64,000 bases of DNA, taken from NCBI GenBank assembly GCA_963703335.1, contig OY969812.1, positions 1,984,001 to 2,048,000 on the forward strand. Direction: 5' to 3'. Shown here one piece after another: positions 1 through 8,533 of this stretch (the first letter of the stretch is position 1; every line of letters begins with the position of its first letter). The notes under the pieces are model-generated. The model was not told the origin of the DNA and ran no database searches. It worked only from the letters and a program-made list of their open reading frames with translations. A program made the position numbers and the translations under genes. Origin of the DNA: VRUE01 sp963703335. Lineage in GTDB: Bacteria > Actinomycetota > Thermoleophilia > Solirubrobacterales > 70-9.

Positions 1-557
1 ACGAGATCACCGACGTGGTGAGCTGCCCCGGCACCGACAGCTGCAAGATGGGGATCACCAGCTCGATGGGCCTCAACAAGGCGATCAAGGAGCGTCTCCA
101 GGCGATGGAGATCACCGACGAGCTGACCCGGCGGATCCACATCAAGATGAGCGGCTGCCCCAACGGTTGCAGCCAGCACCACATCGCCAACATTGGCTTC
201 TACGGCGCCTCGCTGAAGGTCGGCGCGCGCCAGATCCCCGCCTACATCCCGCACATCGGCGGACGGTACGAGGGCGGCGAGGTCATCTTCGGCACGCGGC
301 TGAAGTCGCGCCTGCCCGCCAAGCGCGTGCCCGAGGCGGTCGAGCGCTGGGTTCGTCTCTACGAGGCGGAGCGCTCCAGCGAGGGCGAGGAATTCAACGA
401 CTTCGCCGAGCGGATCGGCGCCGCTCGCTTTGAAGAAGAGGTCAAGGAGCTGACGATGCCGGCCGAGTTCAGCCTCGAGACCATGCAGCAGTTCATCGAC
501 TGGAACCGGTCCAGCCCCTACAAGGTCGAGAGGGGCGAGGGCGAGTGCGCGATATGA
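1..557 (+). CDS. Siroheme sulfite/nitrite reductase, C-terminal part (5' end outside window)
   Basis: Ferredoxin-type assimilatory reductase that takes sulfite to sulfide (or nitrite to ammonia). The frame is open to the left edge, so only about 185 C-terminal residues are present. The two siroheme/4Fe-4S cysteine motifs are visible: C-x5-C in SCPGTDSCKMG and C-x3-C in SGCPNGCSQHH, followed by the usual IGFYGA stretch. The stop overlaps the cysH start by 4 nt (ATGA), so the two are translationally coupled. Placement directly before cysH, sat and cysC favours sulfite as the substrate; the sequence alone does not separate sulfite from nitrite reductases. Confidence 0.9.
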   Translation, partial: EITDVVSCPGTDSCKMGITSSMGLNKAIKERLQAMEITDELTRRIHIKMSGCPNGCSQHHIANIGFYGASLKVGARQIPAYIPHIGGRYEGGEVIFGTRLKSRLPAKRVPEAVERWVRLYEAERSSEGEEFNDFAERIGAARFEEEVKELTMPAEFSLETMQQFIDWNRSSPYKVERGEGECAI

Positions 558-1252
558 ACCCAGTCGCCGATCCACCGAAGATCTCCGATCCGGAGGCGAT
601 CGCCGCCGAGCTTGAGGACCGCTCTGCCGAGCAGGTGATCGAGTGGATGTTCGAGACCTTTGGCGAGAGTCATTACATCGCCTGCTCGTTCCAGAAAACC
701 AGCTCGGTGACCGCCCACCTGGCGAGCAAGATCAACCCGCAGGCGCGCTTCTTCTACCTCGATACCGACGTGCTCTTCCCGGAGACCTACGAGACGCGTG
801 ACCGCCTCGCCGAGTCACTGGGGATCGAGTTCGACCGTTTTCACAACCTGACCCTCGAGGAGCAGGCCGCCAAGCACGGCGATGAGCTTTGGAACCGCGA
901 CCCCGATGCCTGCTGCGGCCTGCGCAAGGTCGAGCCGATGCGCCGGGCGCTTTCTTCCGTAGACTGCTGGCTCGCCGGCGTCCGCCGTGAGGACTCAGCC
1001 AGACGCGCCAAGACGCCGAAGTTGGGCTGGGACAAGCGCTTTGAGCTCTGGAAGCTCAACCCGCTCGCGGACTGGACCGAGCGCGATGTCTGGAACTACA
1101 TCCATGAGCACGACCTCCCGTACAACCCGCTCCACGATCGCGGCTACCCGTCGATCGGCTGCACCCACTGCACCAAGCCGGTCGAAGCGGGCGGTTCGCC
1201 CCGCGATGGCCGCTGGGCGGGACTCGAAAAGTCCGAGTGCGGGATCAACTAG
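554..1252 (+). CDS. cysH: Adenylylsulfate (APS/PAPS) reductase CysH
   Basis: Reduces activated sulfate to sulfite using thioredoxin or a similar donor. The 232-residue protein has the PAPS-reductase fold and the catalytic C-terminal cysteine in KSECGIN (C229; the usual His after GI is Asn here). It also has C120-C121 and C203-x2-C206, the CC...CxxC set that binds a 4Fe-4S cluster in APS-specific enzymes, so APS is the likely substrate. ATG 554 is preferred over an upstream GTG (545) because it overlaps the preceding stop as ATGA. It belongs to the sulfate assimilation operon with the reductase before it and sat/cysC after it. Confidence 0.93.
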   Translation: MNPVADPPKISDPEAIAAELEDRSAEQVIEWMFETFGESHYIACSFQKTSSVTAHLASKINPQARFFYLDTDVLFPETYETRDRLAESLGIEFDRFHNLTLEEQAAKHGDELWNRDPDACCGLRKVEPMRRALSSVDCWLAGVRREDSARRAKTPKLGWDKRFELWKLNPLADWTERDVWNYIHEHDLPYNPLHDRGYPSIGCTHCTKPVEAGGSPRDGRWAGLEKSECGIN

Positions 1253-1316
1253 CGGCGCCCAGCGCCTGAGATAGCCCCTTCGTAACCTCCCCCAACCGAT
1301 TGGTGAGATTCAACGC

Positions 1317-2394
1317 ATGAGCGAGACGATGACTGAGCTTTCCCTGACACTTTCCGAGCGCCACACCGCCGACTTCGAGATGATCGGCAACGGCGGCTTC
1401 GCGCCGCTGACCGGCTTCCAGGGCTCCGCCGACTGGGAGCGCGTCTGTTCTGAGATGCGCACGACCGGCGGCGACTACTGGCCGATCCCGATCACCCTGG
1501 CGACCGATCTCGAGTGCGAGGTCGGCGACGTCGTCGCGCTCGCCAGCGACGAAGGCAAGCCGCTGGGCCGGATCAAGGTCGAGGAGATTCTGGGAGCGCG
1601 ACGCCAAGAGTGAGGCCGAGCGCGTCTACGGCACCACCGACGAGGCCCACCCCGGGGTCGCCGCGATCTACGCGGAGGGCAACCGCATGATCGCCGGCCC
1701 GATCGAGGTCGACGCGCTGCCGGACCACGAGGAGGCGTTCATGCGCCGCTACAAGACTCCGGCCGAGACCAAGGAAGAGTTCGAGAAGCGCGGCTGGAAG
1801 CGGATCGTCGCCTTCCAGACCCGCAACCCGATCCACCGCGCCCACGAGTACCTGACCAAGGCCGCGCTGGAGACCTGTGACGGGCTCTTCATCCAGCCGT
1901 TGATCGGCAAGACCAAGGCCGGCGACATCCCCGCCGACGTGCGGATGCGCTGCTACGAGGTGCTGATGGAGAAGTACTACCCGAACGACCGGGTGATGCT
2001 GGGCGTGAAGCCGGCGAAGATGCATTACGCCGGCCCGCGTGAGGCGATCCTGCACGCGATCGTCCGCCGCAACTACGGCGCCACGCACTTCATCGTCGGC
2101 CGCGACCACGCTGGCGCCGGCGACTACTACGGCACCTACGACGCGCAGAAGATCTTCGAGACGATCGACATCGACGAGCTCGGGATCGAGCCGCTGATGT
2201 TCGAGCACACCTTCTGGTGCAACGAGTGCGAGGGGCTTGCTTCCAACAAGACCTGTCCGCATGACCAAGAGGCGCGCCTCTTCCTTTCCGGAACGAAGGT
2301 CCGCGAAATGCTCGGCAAAGGCGAAAGGCCGCCGCACGAGTTCTCGCGTGATGAGGTCGCCGACATCCTGATCGACGCTTACAAGGAGGACTGA
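1317..2394 (+). pseudogene. sat: Sulfate adenylyltransferase (Sat), split by a frameshift near 1590
   Basis: ATP sulfurylase makes APS from sulfate and ATP. The N-terminal part (1317-1613) reads NGGFAPLTGF and runs to VEEI, then hits a stop. One frame over, WERDAKSEAERVYGTT resumes at 1591 and continues with the nucleotide-binding motif QTRNPIHRAHE, GRDHAGAGDYYGTYDA, a Cys set (CNEC...C) and the SGTKVREML end. Joined, the parts give about 360 residues, near the usual length of a bacterial monofunctional Sat. A net loss of 2 nt or gain of 1 nt between 1586 and 1591 explains the break. Both halves keep full family conservation, so the lesion is either very recent or an assembly error. It ends 6 nt before cysC. 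Confidence 0.88.
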
Positions 2395-2400
2395 ACGAGC

Positions 2401-2955
2401 ATGGCTGGCGAGAAGGGCTTCACCCTCTGGTTCACCGGACTCTCCGGTGCCGGCAAGACGACCATCACCGGGCTGCTGGAGACGCAGCTGCGCGAGCGCG
2501 GCTCGAAGCTCGAGATCCTCGACGGCGACGTCGTGCGCGAAAATCTCTCCAAGGGCCTCGGTTTCTCGAAGGAGGACCGCGACACCAACATTCGCCGGAT
2601 CGCCTTCGTCGCCGACCTGCTCAGCCGCAACGGCGTGCCGGTGATCACCGCGGCGATCTCCCCCTACGCCGAGATTCGCGACGAGGCGCACGAGCTGATG
2701 GGTGACCGCTTCATCGAGGTCTACGTCAAGGCTTCGGTCGACACCTGCGCCGAGCGTGACGTCAAGGGGCTCTACGCCAAGGCGTTCGCGGGCGAGATCA
2801 AGGAATTCACGGGCGTGTCGGACCCGTACGAGATTCCGGAGAACCCGGATTGGGTTTGCGATACCGAGAACGAGTCGCCTGAGGAGTCAGCGGAGAAGCT
2901 GCTGGCTTATCTCGAGTCGCGGGATTTGATTCCGGCGGCTGCGGTTACTGCCTAG
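2401..2955 (+). CDS. cysC: Adenylylsulfate kinase CysC
   Basis: Phosphorylates APS to PAPS. The 184-residue protein is a complete single-domain APS kinase: P-loop GLSGAGKTT at residues 13-21, the DGDVVRENL segment that contacts APS, NIRRIAFVADLL, and the lid region GLYAKAFAGEIKEFTGVSDPYE. It starts 6 nt after the sat stop and is the last gene of the operon; a long palindrome follows. Since CysH carries the APS-reductase cysteine set, PAPS made here may serve sulfotransfer rather than reduction, which is inference. Confidence 0.95.
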   Translation: MAGEKGFTLWFTGLSGAGKTTITGLLETQLRERGSKLEILDGDVVRENLSKGLGFSKEDRDTNIRRIAFVADLLSRNGVPVITAAISPYAEIRDEAHELMGDRFIEVYVKASVDTCAERDVKGLYAKAFAGEIKEFTGVSDPYEIPENPDWVCDTENESPEESAEKLLAYLESRDLIPAAAVTA

Positions 2956-2969
2956 AACTCTAAGCGGGG

Positions 2970-3048
2970 GGAGGGGGCGCGAACCCCTCCCCAAACGAGC
3001 GGCCGGAGGCCGCTCTTGAGTGTTTGTGGAGGGGTTCGCGCCCCCTCC
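2970..3048. terminator. Nested perfect inverted repeat after cysC
   Basis: Two perfectly complementary 21-nt arms (2970-2990 and 3028-3048) enclose further pairings: CAAAC/GTTTG (2992-2996/3022-3026) and GAGCGGCC/GGCCGCTC (2997-3004/3008-3015). There is no T tract. It probably ends the cys operon transcript or insulates it from the next gene. The architecture resembles the element at 50574-50689. Confidence 0.6.
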
Positions 3049-3123
3049 GCTCAGGGTTCGGAAGTGCGGCCGAGCCGCCGGAATTTTCGCGGAGCTTTGG
3101 AGCTTGGACCCGTGGGGTGCCCT

Positions 3124-4723
3124 ATGGTGGGCTGCGTGCGGTCGGGACTTCGAGCGGGGCTGGTCTTGGTTGCTCTACTCGTTGGCTTGGCGTTTCCCGG
3201 GAGTGCGCTTGGGTTTGGGCCGCTCTCCAGTGTTGGGGTGTTTGGGGAAGGAACGGCTGGGGGGATCCAAAGGCCGCGTGGGGTCGCGGTTGCGGCTGAC
3301 GGGTCCAACTATGTCGTCGACTCAGGCAACTTCCGCGTTGACGTCTTCTCTCCCGATGGCGCATTCCTCCGTGCCTTTGGCAAGGACGTGAATCCTGGCG
3401 GAGGCGGTGTCTGCACAGCCGCTACCGGCTGCCAGATAGGTCTGGACGACGACTCGGCCGGGGGGATGGATGAGCCGTGGGGAGTGGCGATCGGCTCGGA
3501 AGGCAACGTCTTCGTCGCCGATCGTCAGAACAATCGGATCGATGTCTTCTCCCCTGAGGGTGCTTTCCTTCGCGCCTTCGGCAAGGAAGTGAACCCGGGG
3601 GGCGGCGATGTCTGCACGGTGGTGTGTCAGGGCGGAGATGGGCTTGCGGTGGCCGGCGACATGTCCGAACCGAGGGGGATCGCGGCCGACTCCTCGGGGG
3701 CGATCTACGTTGCCGACTACGGCAACGAGCGCATCGACGTCTTCTCCGTCGCTGGTGCATTCATCCGCGCTTTCGGCAAGGGGGTGAACAGCGGGCTCGG
3801 CGATCCCGATGTCTGCACGACCGCATGTAAAGCGGGGGTGGCAGGGGGCGCAGCCGGCGAGATGCGGCTCCACCTCGATGTCGCCGTCGCGCCCGGCAAC
3901 CAGATCGTGGTCGCCAACAGCGCCAACAACCGCATCGACGTCTTCTCCTCCGGTGGAACCTTCATCCGTGGCTTCGGCAGGGAAGTGAACCTCAGGATCC
4001 GGAGACCCCAACGTCTGCACGACCGCCAGCGGCTGCCAGGAAGGCGAAATAGGTGTCGGGGCGGGCGAGCTGTTCAATCCCAGTGGTGTCAGAGCAGGCG
4101 CCGCAGGGAATATCTACGTCGCCGAATTCAACGACCGCGTCTCGGAGTTCACCATCGACGGAGCGTTCGTCCGCGCCTTCGGCGCCGGGGTTGTCAACGG
4201 CGCGGCGGTCTTCCAGGTGTGCACCTCGGCGAGCGGCTGTCAGAAAGGCCTGGAATCGACGATTCCGGGCGCGACGCCGGATCCCTTTGGCCTGGCGTTC
4301 GACTGCCGGGGCGCTCTCTACGTCGCTGAGGAATCCGGCGGATTTTCCCGGGTCGAGCGCTTCGGCGAGCCCGGCACGGCGTTGCCACCCTGCACGTCTG
4401 TGGCACCGATCGCAGCCCCGGCCACCAAGCCCTCCAACAAGTTCAAGTTCGGCAAGCTGAAGCTGAACCGCAAGAAGGGCACCGCGATCCTCGTCGTCAA
4501 GGTCCCCGGCGCCGGCAAGCTCGTCCTCAAGGGCAAGGGCATTCATAAGGCCAAGCGCGCCGCCAAGAAGGCCGGCAACGTCAAGCTCCCGGTCAAGCTG
4601 GTCGGCAAGGCCAAGCGCAAGCTGCTGGAGACGGGCAAGGCGACGGTGAAGGCGAAGGTGACCTTTACGCCGACTGGTGGGACGGCGAGGACGAAGGCGA
4701 AGTCGTTGACCCTGGCCCTGTAG
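3124..4723 (+). pseudogene. Secreted NHL-repeat beta-propeller protein, frameshifted near 3990
   Basis: Extracellular beta-propeller of unknown ligand. ATG 3124 gives a clear signal peptide (LRAGLVLVALLVGLAFPGSALG); the open frame further upstream lies in a palindrome. NHL units of the type ANNRIDVFSSGGTFIRGFG repeat about every 80-90 residues, each followed by a Cys-pair insert (VCTTA...C). After GREVN the frame is lost. Removing one C near 3990 restores VNSGSGDPNVCTTASGC, matching the earlier unit VNSGLGDPDVCTT, and the reading continues to 4723. The C-terminus is a Lys-rich module (KFKFGKLKLNRKKGTAILVV) that I associate with secreted proteins of Solirubrobacterales. It converges on the next gene with a 12-nt gap. 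Confidence 0.75.
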
Positions 4724-4735
4724 AAGGGGGAGGGG

Positions 4736-5551
4736 CTACCGGCCCTTTTTCTCTGGGACTTGAGGGTCGCCCAAACCGAAGGTGTCGTAGGCGCCGAATT
4801 TGGCGAAGGTCTTGTGGGTCGGGCCGTGGTAGTCGGAGGAGCCTGTGGGGACGAGATCGAGCTCCTCACAGAGGCGCAGAAGGTGTTCGGTCTGCTCCTC
4901 GCTGTGGCTTGGGTAGAAGGTCTCCACGCCGTCAGCTCCCAGGGACCGGATCAGGTCCTCTACCTCGTCGGGATCTTCGATGTCCCAGTAGGGATGGGCT
5001 ATCACGGCGGTGCCGCCGGCCTCGTGGATCAGGGCTATTGCTTGCTCGGCTGTGGGCCAGCGGCGAGGGACGAAGGCCTTGCCGCCGGGGACGAGGTACT
5101 CCTCGAAGAAGGGACCGAGGTCGCCGGTCGCGCCGGCGGCTCGGGCGATGTGGGGGCGACCGATCGAGAGGGCGTCGCCGGCCTCTTTGATCGCGTCCTC
5201 CAATTTCACTTCGAAGCCCCAGTTGCGCAGCCTCTCGATGATCTCTCCCGCCCTGTTGATCCGTTCCTTTTGGGCTCGCTCGCAGGCGGGCGCGATCACC
5301 CCCAGATCGACCCAGTAGCCGCAGATGTGCAGGTCTTCCGCGTACTCGTGTACGCACGACATCTCGATCGCGGGCACCAACTCGATGCCGAATCCCTTTG
5401 CCGCCTCAACTGCCTCCTCGACTCCCGCGATCGCGTCGTGGTCGGTGAGAGCCAGCGTCGTAACGCCGGCCTCCCAGGCCTGCGCGACGACTTCAGCCGG
5501 GCTGAGCTGGCCGTCGGAGACGGTCGAATGCGATTGCAGCTCGATCAACAT
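4736..5551 (-). CDS. PHP-domain phosphoesterase
   Basis: Metal-dependent phosphoesterase of the PHP family, probably acting on small phosphate esters such as nucleoside 3',5'-bisphosphates (family inference). The 271-residue protein shows the successive metal-ligand motifs: ELQSHSTVSDG at the N-terminus, LTDHD near residue 38, the Glu of PAIEMS, the His of VIAHP and SSDYHG near the C-terminus. There is no fused polymerase domain and no signal peptide. A TAGGGT box (5566-5561 on the minus strand) lies 9 nt before the ATG and no Shine-Dalgarno is seen, so a leaderless mRNA is likely. Confidence 0.85.
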   Translation of the reverse strand: MLIELQSHSTVSDGQLSPAEVVAQAWEAGVTTLALTDHDAIAGVEEAVEAAKGFGIELVPAIEMSCVHEYAEDLHICGYWVDLGVIAPACERAQKERINRAGEIIERLRNWGFEVKLEDAIKEAGDALSIGRPHIARAAGATGDLGPFFEEYLVPGGKAFVPRRWPTAEQAIALIHEAGGTAVIAHPYWDIEDPDEVEDLIRSLGADGVETFYPSHSEEQTEHLLRLCEELDLVPTGSSDYHGPTHKTFAKFGAYDTFGLGDPQVPEKKGR

Positions 5552-5560
5552 CGAGGCGGG

Positions 5561-5566
5561 ACCCTA
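5561..5566 (-). promoter_or_regulatory. Leaderless -10 box of the PHP gene
   Basis: TAGGGT on the minus strand, 9 nt before ATG 5551. Confidence 0.5.
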
Positions 5567-5588
5567 GCTGTCGAGGATGTTTTAAAAG

Positions 5589-5669
5589 TGTTCGGAACAA
5601 TTGCTTTGCCCTCAGCCCAAACAATTTCAATTTTGTTCGGTACAATTAATATGTGGCTAGCCCAAACAA
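5589..5669 (+). promoter_or_regulatory. Tandem operator/promoter region of the Fic gene
   Basis: An AT-rich island with two copies of a composite unit at 45-nt spacing: TGTTCGGAACAATT (5589) / TGTTCGGTACAATT (5634), each followed 11 nt later by AGCCCAAACAA (5614 and 5659). The first box contains the perfect palindrome TGTTCGGAACA. The second copy runs over the GTG start of the Fic gene, so a protein bound here would block both transcription and initiation. This looks like an autoregulatory operator; the binding protein is unknown. Confidence 0.6.
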
Positions 5670-6678
5670 AAATGAGACAAGCAGACGGGGTCGTCCATCA
5701 CGTGCCGACGTCTATAAACGGCTTCAAGTCCAGATCGGCGAGCTGCGGAACAAGCTCGGTGGCCTGCCATCGCCGGAGGAGGCAGAAGGCATCTGGCGCG
5801 GGATCTGGCTGGAGGAGGCTCACCACTCCACCGCGATCGAGGGCAACACGTTGGTGCTCAAACAGGTCGAGCTGCTGCTCGCCGAGGGTCGGGCGGTCGG
5901 CAACAAGGAGTTGAGCGAATACCTCGAGGTCCGCGGCTATGCCGACGCGGCGGACTGGGTCTACGGGCACGGAATTCGACCCGGGGACTGGAGCAGCGGC
6001 AAGTTGCTCACTCTTTCTGAGCTGCGTGAGGTCCATGCGCTCGCGATGACCCCGGTGTGGGATGTCGCTCCCCATCCGCAGGCGAGCCCGGGAGAGCGCC
6101 CAGGCTCGTTTCGCGAGCACGATATTGAGCCGTTTCCGGGTGGAATGCGGCCGCCGGAGTGGCCAGAAGTGCCGGTTCTCATGCGCGATTGGGTCGCCGA
6201 TGCGCAGGCGCTGCGCAAGGCTGACGAGGGTGATGTCGCGGAGTCCCTGGCGATCCTGCACGCCCGCTTCGAGCAGGTCCACCCCTTTCTCGACGGCAAC
6301 GGCCGTGCCGGCCGGTTGCTCCTCAACCTGCTCCTGGTTCGCCTGGGCTACCCGCCCGCGATCATCTACAAGGGGGACCGCACCCGCTACCTGAACGCGC
6401 TGCGCCGCGCGGACAGCGGCGACCCGGGACCCCTGGGTGAGTTCCTCGCGCGGGCGATCCTCGACAATCTCTACAAGTTCGTCGTGCCGGCAATCGCCGG
6501 TCCGGCGCGGCTGGTGCCGTTGCCGGCGTTGGCTACGGACGGGCTCTCGGCGAACGCGCTGCGAGTCGCCGCCGTTCGCGGAAGGCTAAAGGCGGCGAAG
6601 GCATCGGATGGCACCTGGCGTAGCTCGACAGCTTGGGTCGAGGAATACGTGGCCAGCCGCTACAAACGGGACGCGTGA
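5653..6678 (+). CDS. Fic-domain adenylyltransferase (self-inhibited type)
   Basis: Fic proteins transfer AMP or related groups to target proteins. The 341-residue sequence has the full active-site motif HPFLDGNGRAGR (catalytic His near residue 210) and, N-terminal to it, the inhibitory helix motif S59-TAI-E63-G (SxxxEG). It is therefore a class II Fic with an intramolecular antitoxin. The region after residue 290 looks like a small winged-helix domain. Start GTG 5653 lies inside the second operator repeat; an ATG two bases earlier is out of frame. The AT-rich upstream DNA and lone position suggest acquisition. A strong hairpin follows the stop directly. Confidence 0.9.
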   Translation: MASPNKNETSRRGRPSRADVYKRLQVQIGELRNKLGGLPSPEEAEGIWRGIWLEEAHHSTAIEGNTLVLKQVELLLAEGRAVGNKELSEYLEVRGYADAADWVYGHGIRPGDWSSGKLLTLSELREVHALAMTPVWDVAPHPQASPGERPGSFREHDIEPFPGGMRPPEWPEVPVLMRDWVADAQALRKADEGDVAESLAILHARFEQVHPFLDGNGRAGRLLLNLLLVRLGYPPAIIYKGDRTRYLNALRRADSGDPGPLGEFLARAILDNLYKFVVPAIAGPARLVPLPALATDGLSANALRVAAVRGRLKAAKASDGTWRSSTAWVEEYVASRYKRDA

Positions 6679-6718
6679 GGGAGACGGGGATGCCCCTGGG
6701 CTGGCATCCCCGTCTCCC
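6679..6718. terminator. Perfect 16-bp hairpin after the Fic gene
   Basis: Arms 6679-6694 and 6703-6718 (GGGAGACGGGGATGCC and its exact complement) with an 8-nt loop, starting at the first base after the Fic stop. No T tract follows. Likely a transcription terminator. Confidence 0.65.
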
Positions 6719-6733
6719 CGTCCCCCGTCTGAC

Positions 6734-6739
6734 TAGACT
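6734..6739 (+). promoter_or_regulatory. Leaderless -10 box of the carboxylase gene
   Basis: TAGACT 8 nt before GTG 6748; no ribosome-binding site between them. Confidence 0.55.
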
Positions 6740-6747
6740 GCGCCGCC

Positions 6748-8508
6748 GTGTTCCAGAAGGTCTTGATAGCCAATCGCGGCGAGATCGCGATTCGGGTCGC
6801 CCGCACCCTGAAGGAGATGGGCATCGGTTCGGTCGCCGTCTACTCGGAGATCGATCGCGAGGCGCCGCACGTCCGCGAGGCCGACGAGGCCTTCCTGATT
6901 GGCCCGGCTGTCCCGGCGGAGAGCTATCTCAACATCGAGAAGATCATCGCGACGGCCAAGGAGGCCGGCGCCGAAGCGATCCATCCCGGCTACGGCTTCC
7001 TCGCCGAGAACTCCGACTTCGCTCGCGCCTGCGACGAGGCCGGAGTCGTCTTCATCGGGCCACCGCCGGAGGCGATCGAAGCGATGGGCTCAAAGACCCG
7101 CGCCCGCGAGATCATGGCCGAGGCCGGCGTGCCGATCGTGCCCGGCGCGACCGAGCCGGCTCCGGATGTCGAGGCGGCGCGCAAGCAGGCGGAGGAAGCC
7201 GGCTATCCGGTCGCCTGTAAGGCGGCAGGCGGCGGCGGCGGCAAGGGTTTCCGCGTTGCGATGACACCCGACGATCTCCAGGAGGCCTTCGAGGGCGCCG
7301 CCCGCGAAGGCGAGAAGTTCTTCTCCGACGACCGGGTCTACGTCGAGCGCTACCTCGAGGACCCGCGCCACGTCGAGGTCCAGGTGCTGGCCGACGGGCA
7401 CGGCAACGTGATCCATCTCGGCGAGCGCGACTGCTCGGTGCAGCGTCGCCACCAGAAGGTGATCGAGGAGGCTCCGGGCCCGCACGTTGACGCCGAGATG
7501 CGCGAGCGGATCGGCAAAATCGCCACCGATGCTGCTGCCGCGGTCGGCTACCGCGGCGCCGGGACGGTCGAGGGGATGCAGGTCGGTGAGGAGTACTTCT
7601 TCCTCGAGATGAACACCCGCGTGCAGGTCGAGCACTGCGTGACCGAGATGGTCAGCGGCATCGACATCGTCCGCGAGCAGATCCTCGTCGCCACTGGGGA
7701 GCCGCTCTCGATTGGCCAGGATGACGTCGAGCTACGCGGTTGGGCGATCGAGTGCCGGATCAACGCCGAGGCCGCCCACAAGAAATTCGCTCCGGCGCCG
7801 GGCGCGATCACCACATACCGCGAGCCGGCCGGGCCCGGCGTCCGCGTCGACTCCGGCGTCGAGGCCGGTTCCGAGGTGACGCCGATGTACGACCCGATGG
7901 TCGCCAAGCTGATCGTCTGGGACGTCGACCGCGAGCACGCCACGCGCCGCATGCTGCGGGCGCTCGACGAGTACGAGATCGGTGGCCTGACCACCTTGAT
8001 TCCCTTCCACAAGGCGCTGCTCGCCACCAATCAGTGGACAGGCGGCGAGACCTGTCGCGACCTGATGGAGGACCGCGACTGGCTGAAGACGACCGCTCCA
8101 GCCGAGGCCGCCGTGCCCGTCGAGGGTGAGGACGGGGCCGAGCTGGTGACGCGCGACTACAAGGTCGAGGTCTCCGGCAAGCTCTTCGACGTCAAGGTGA
8201 TCGGCGAAGCCGCGTCCGGGGGCGCCGCACCCGCTTCGGGCGGTAAGAAGCCCCCGAAACGCGAGCGCAAATCGGGCGGCGCCGCATCGGCCTCCAGCGA
8301 GGCCCTCCCATCCCCCCTCCAGGGCACCGTCCTGAAAGTGGCCGTCGAGCAAGGCGCCGAGGTCGCCGAAGGCGACCTGATCTGCGTGATCGAGGCGATG
8401 AAGATGGAGAACGAGATAGTCGCCCACCGAGCCGGCAAGGTCACCGCACTGAATGTCACCGAAGGCGTCGCTGTCTCCTCCGGCGACACGCTAGCTGTAA
8501 TCGAGTAG
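6748..8508 (+). CDS. Acyl-CoA carboxylase alpha chain (biotin carboxylase + BCCP)
   Basis: Carboxylates biotin with bicarbonate and ATP for an acetyl-/propionyl-CoA carboxylase. The 586-residue protein has an N-terminal biotin-carboxylase domain (KVLIANRGEIAIRVART, the ATP-grasp glycine loop KAAGGGGGKGF near residue 157, EMNTRVQVEH) and a C-terminal biotinyl domain with EAMKMEN (biotinylated Lys near 552). They are joined by a Lys/Ala/Gly-rich linker. It resembles actinobacterial AccA-type subunits. No carboxyltransferase beta subunit lies next to it, so the partner must be elsewhere. The GTG start follows a TAGACT box and is probably leaderless. Confidence 0.93.
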   Translation: MFQKVLIANRGEIAIRVARTLKEMGIGSVAVYSEIDREAPHVREADEAFLIGPAVPAESYLNIEKIIATAKEAGAEAIHPGYGFLAENSDFARACDEAGVVFIGPPPEAIEAMGSKTRAREIMAEAGVPIVPGATEPAPDVEAARKQAEEAGYPVACKAAGGGGGKGFRVAMTPDDLQEAFEGAAREGEKFFSDDRVYVERYLEDPRHVEVQVLADGHGNVIHLGERDCSVQRRHQKVIEEAPGPHVDAEMRERIGKIATDAAAAVGYRGAGTVEGMQVGEEYFFLEMNTRVQVEHCVTEMVSGIDIVREQILVATGEPLSIGQDDVELRGWAIECRINAEAAHKKFAPAPGAITTYREPAGPGVRVDSGVEAGSEVTPMYDPMVAKLIVWDVDREHATRRMLRALDEYEIGGLTTLIPFHKALLATNQWTGGETCRDLMEDRDWLKTTAPAEAAVPVEGEDGAELVTRDYKVEVSGKLFDVKVIGEAASGGAAPASGGKKPPKRERKSGGAASASSEALPSPLQGTVLKVAVEQGAEVAEGDLICVIEAMKMENEIVAHRAGKVTALNVTEGVAVSSGDTLAVIE

Positions 8509-8533
8509 CGCCTCTCCGCCGGCCAGAGCCCTC

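Noticed and set aside
3016..3123. TTG 3016 as the start of the NHL protein
   Set aside because: It falls inside the palindrome and precedes a non-conserved stretch; ATG 3124 begins a clean signal peptide.
4760..5914. A 384-codon plus-strand frame across the PHP gene
   Set aside because: Runs antisense to a complete PHP protein with all metal motifs and crosses the Fic promoter.
8509..8533. A terminator between the carboxylase and sulfatase genes
   Set aside because: Only short, imperfect complementarity is visible in the 25-nt gap.
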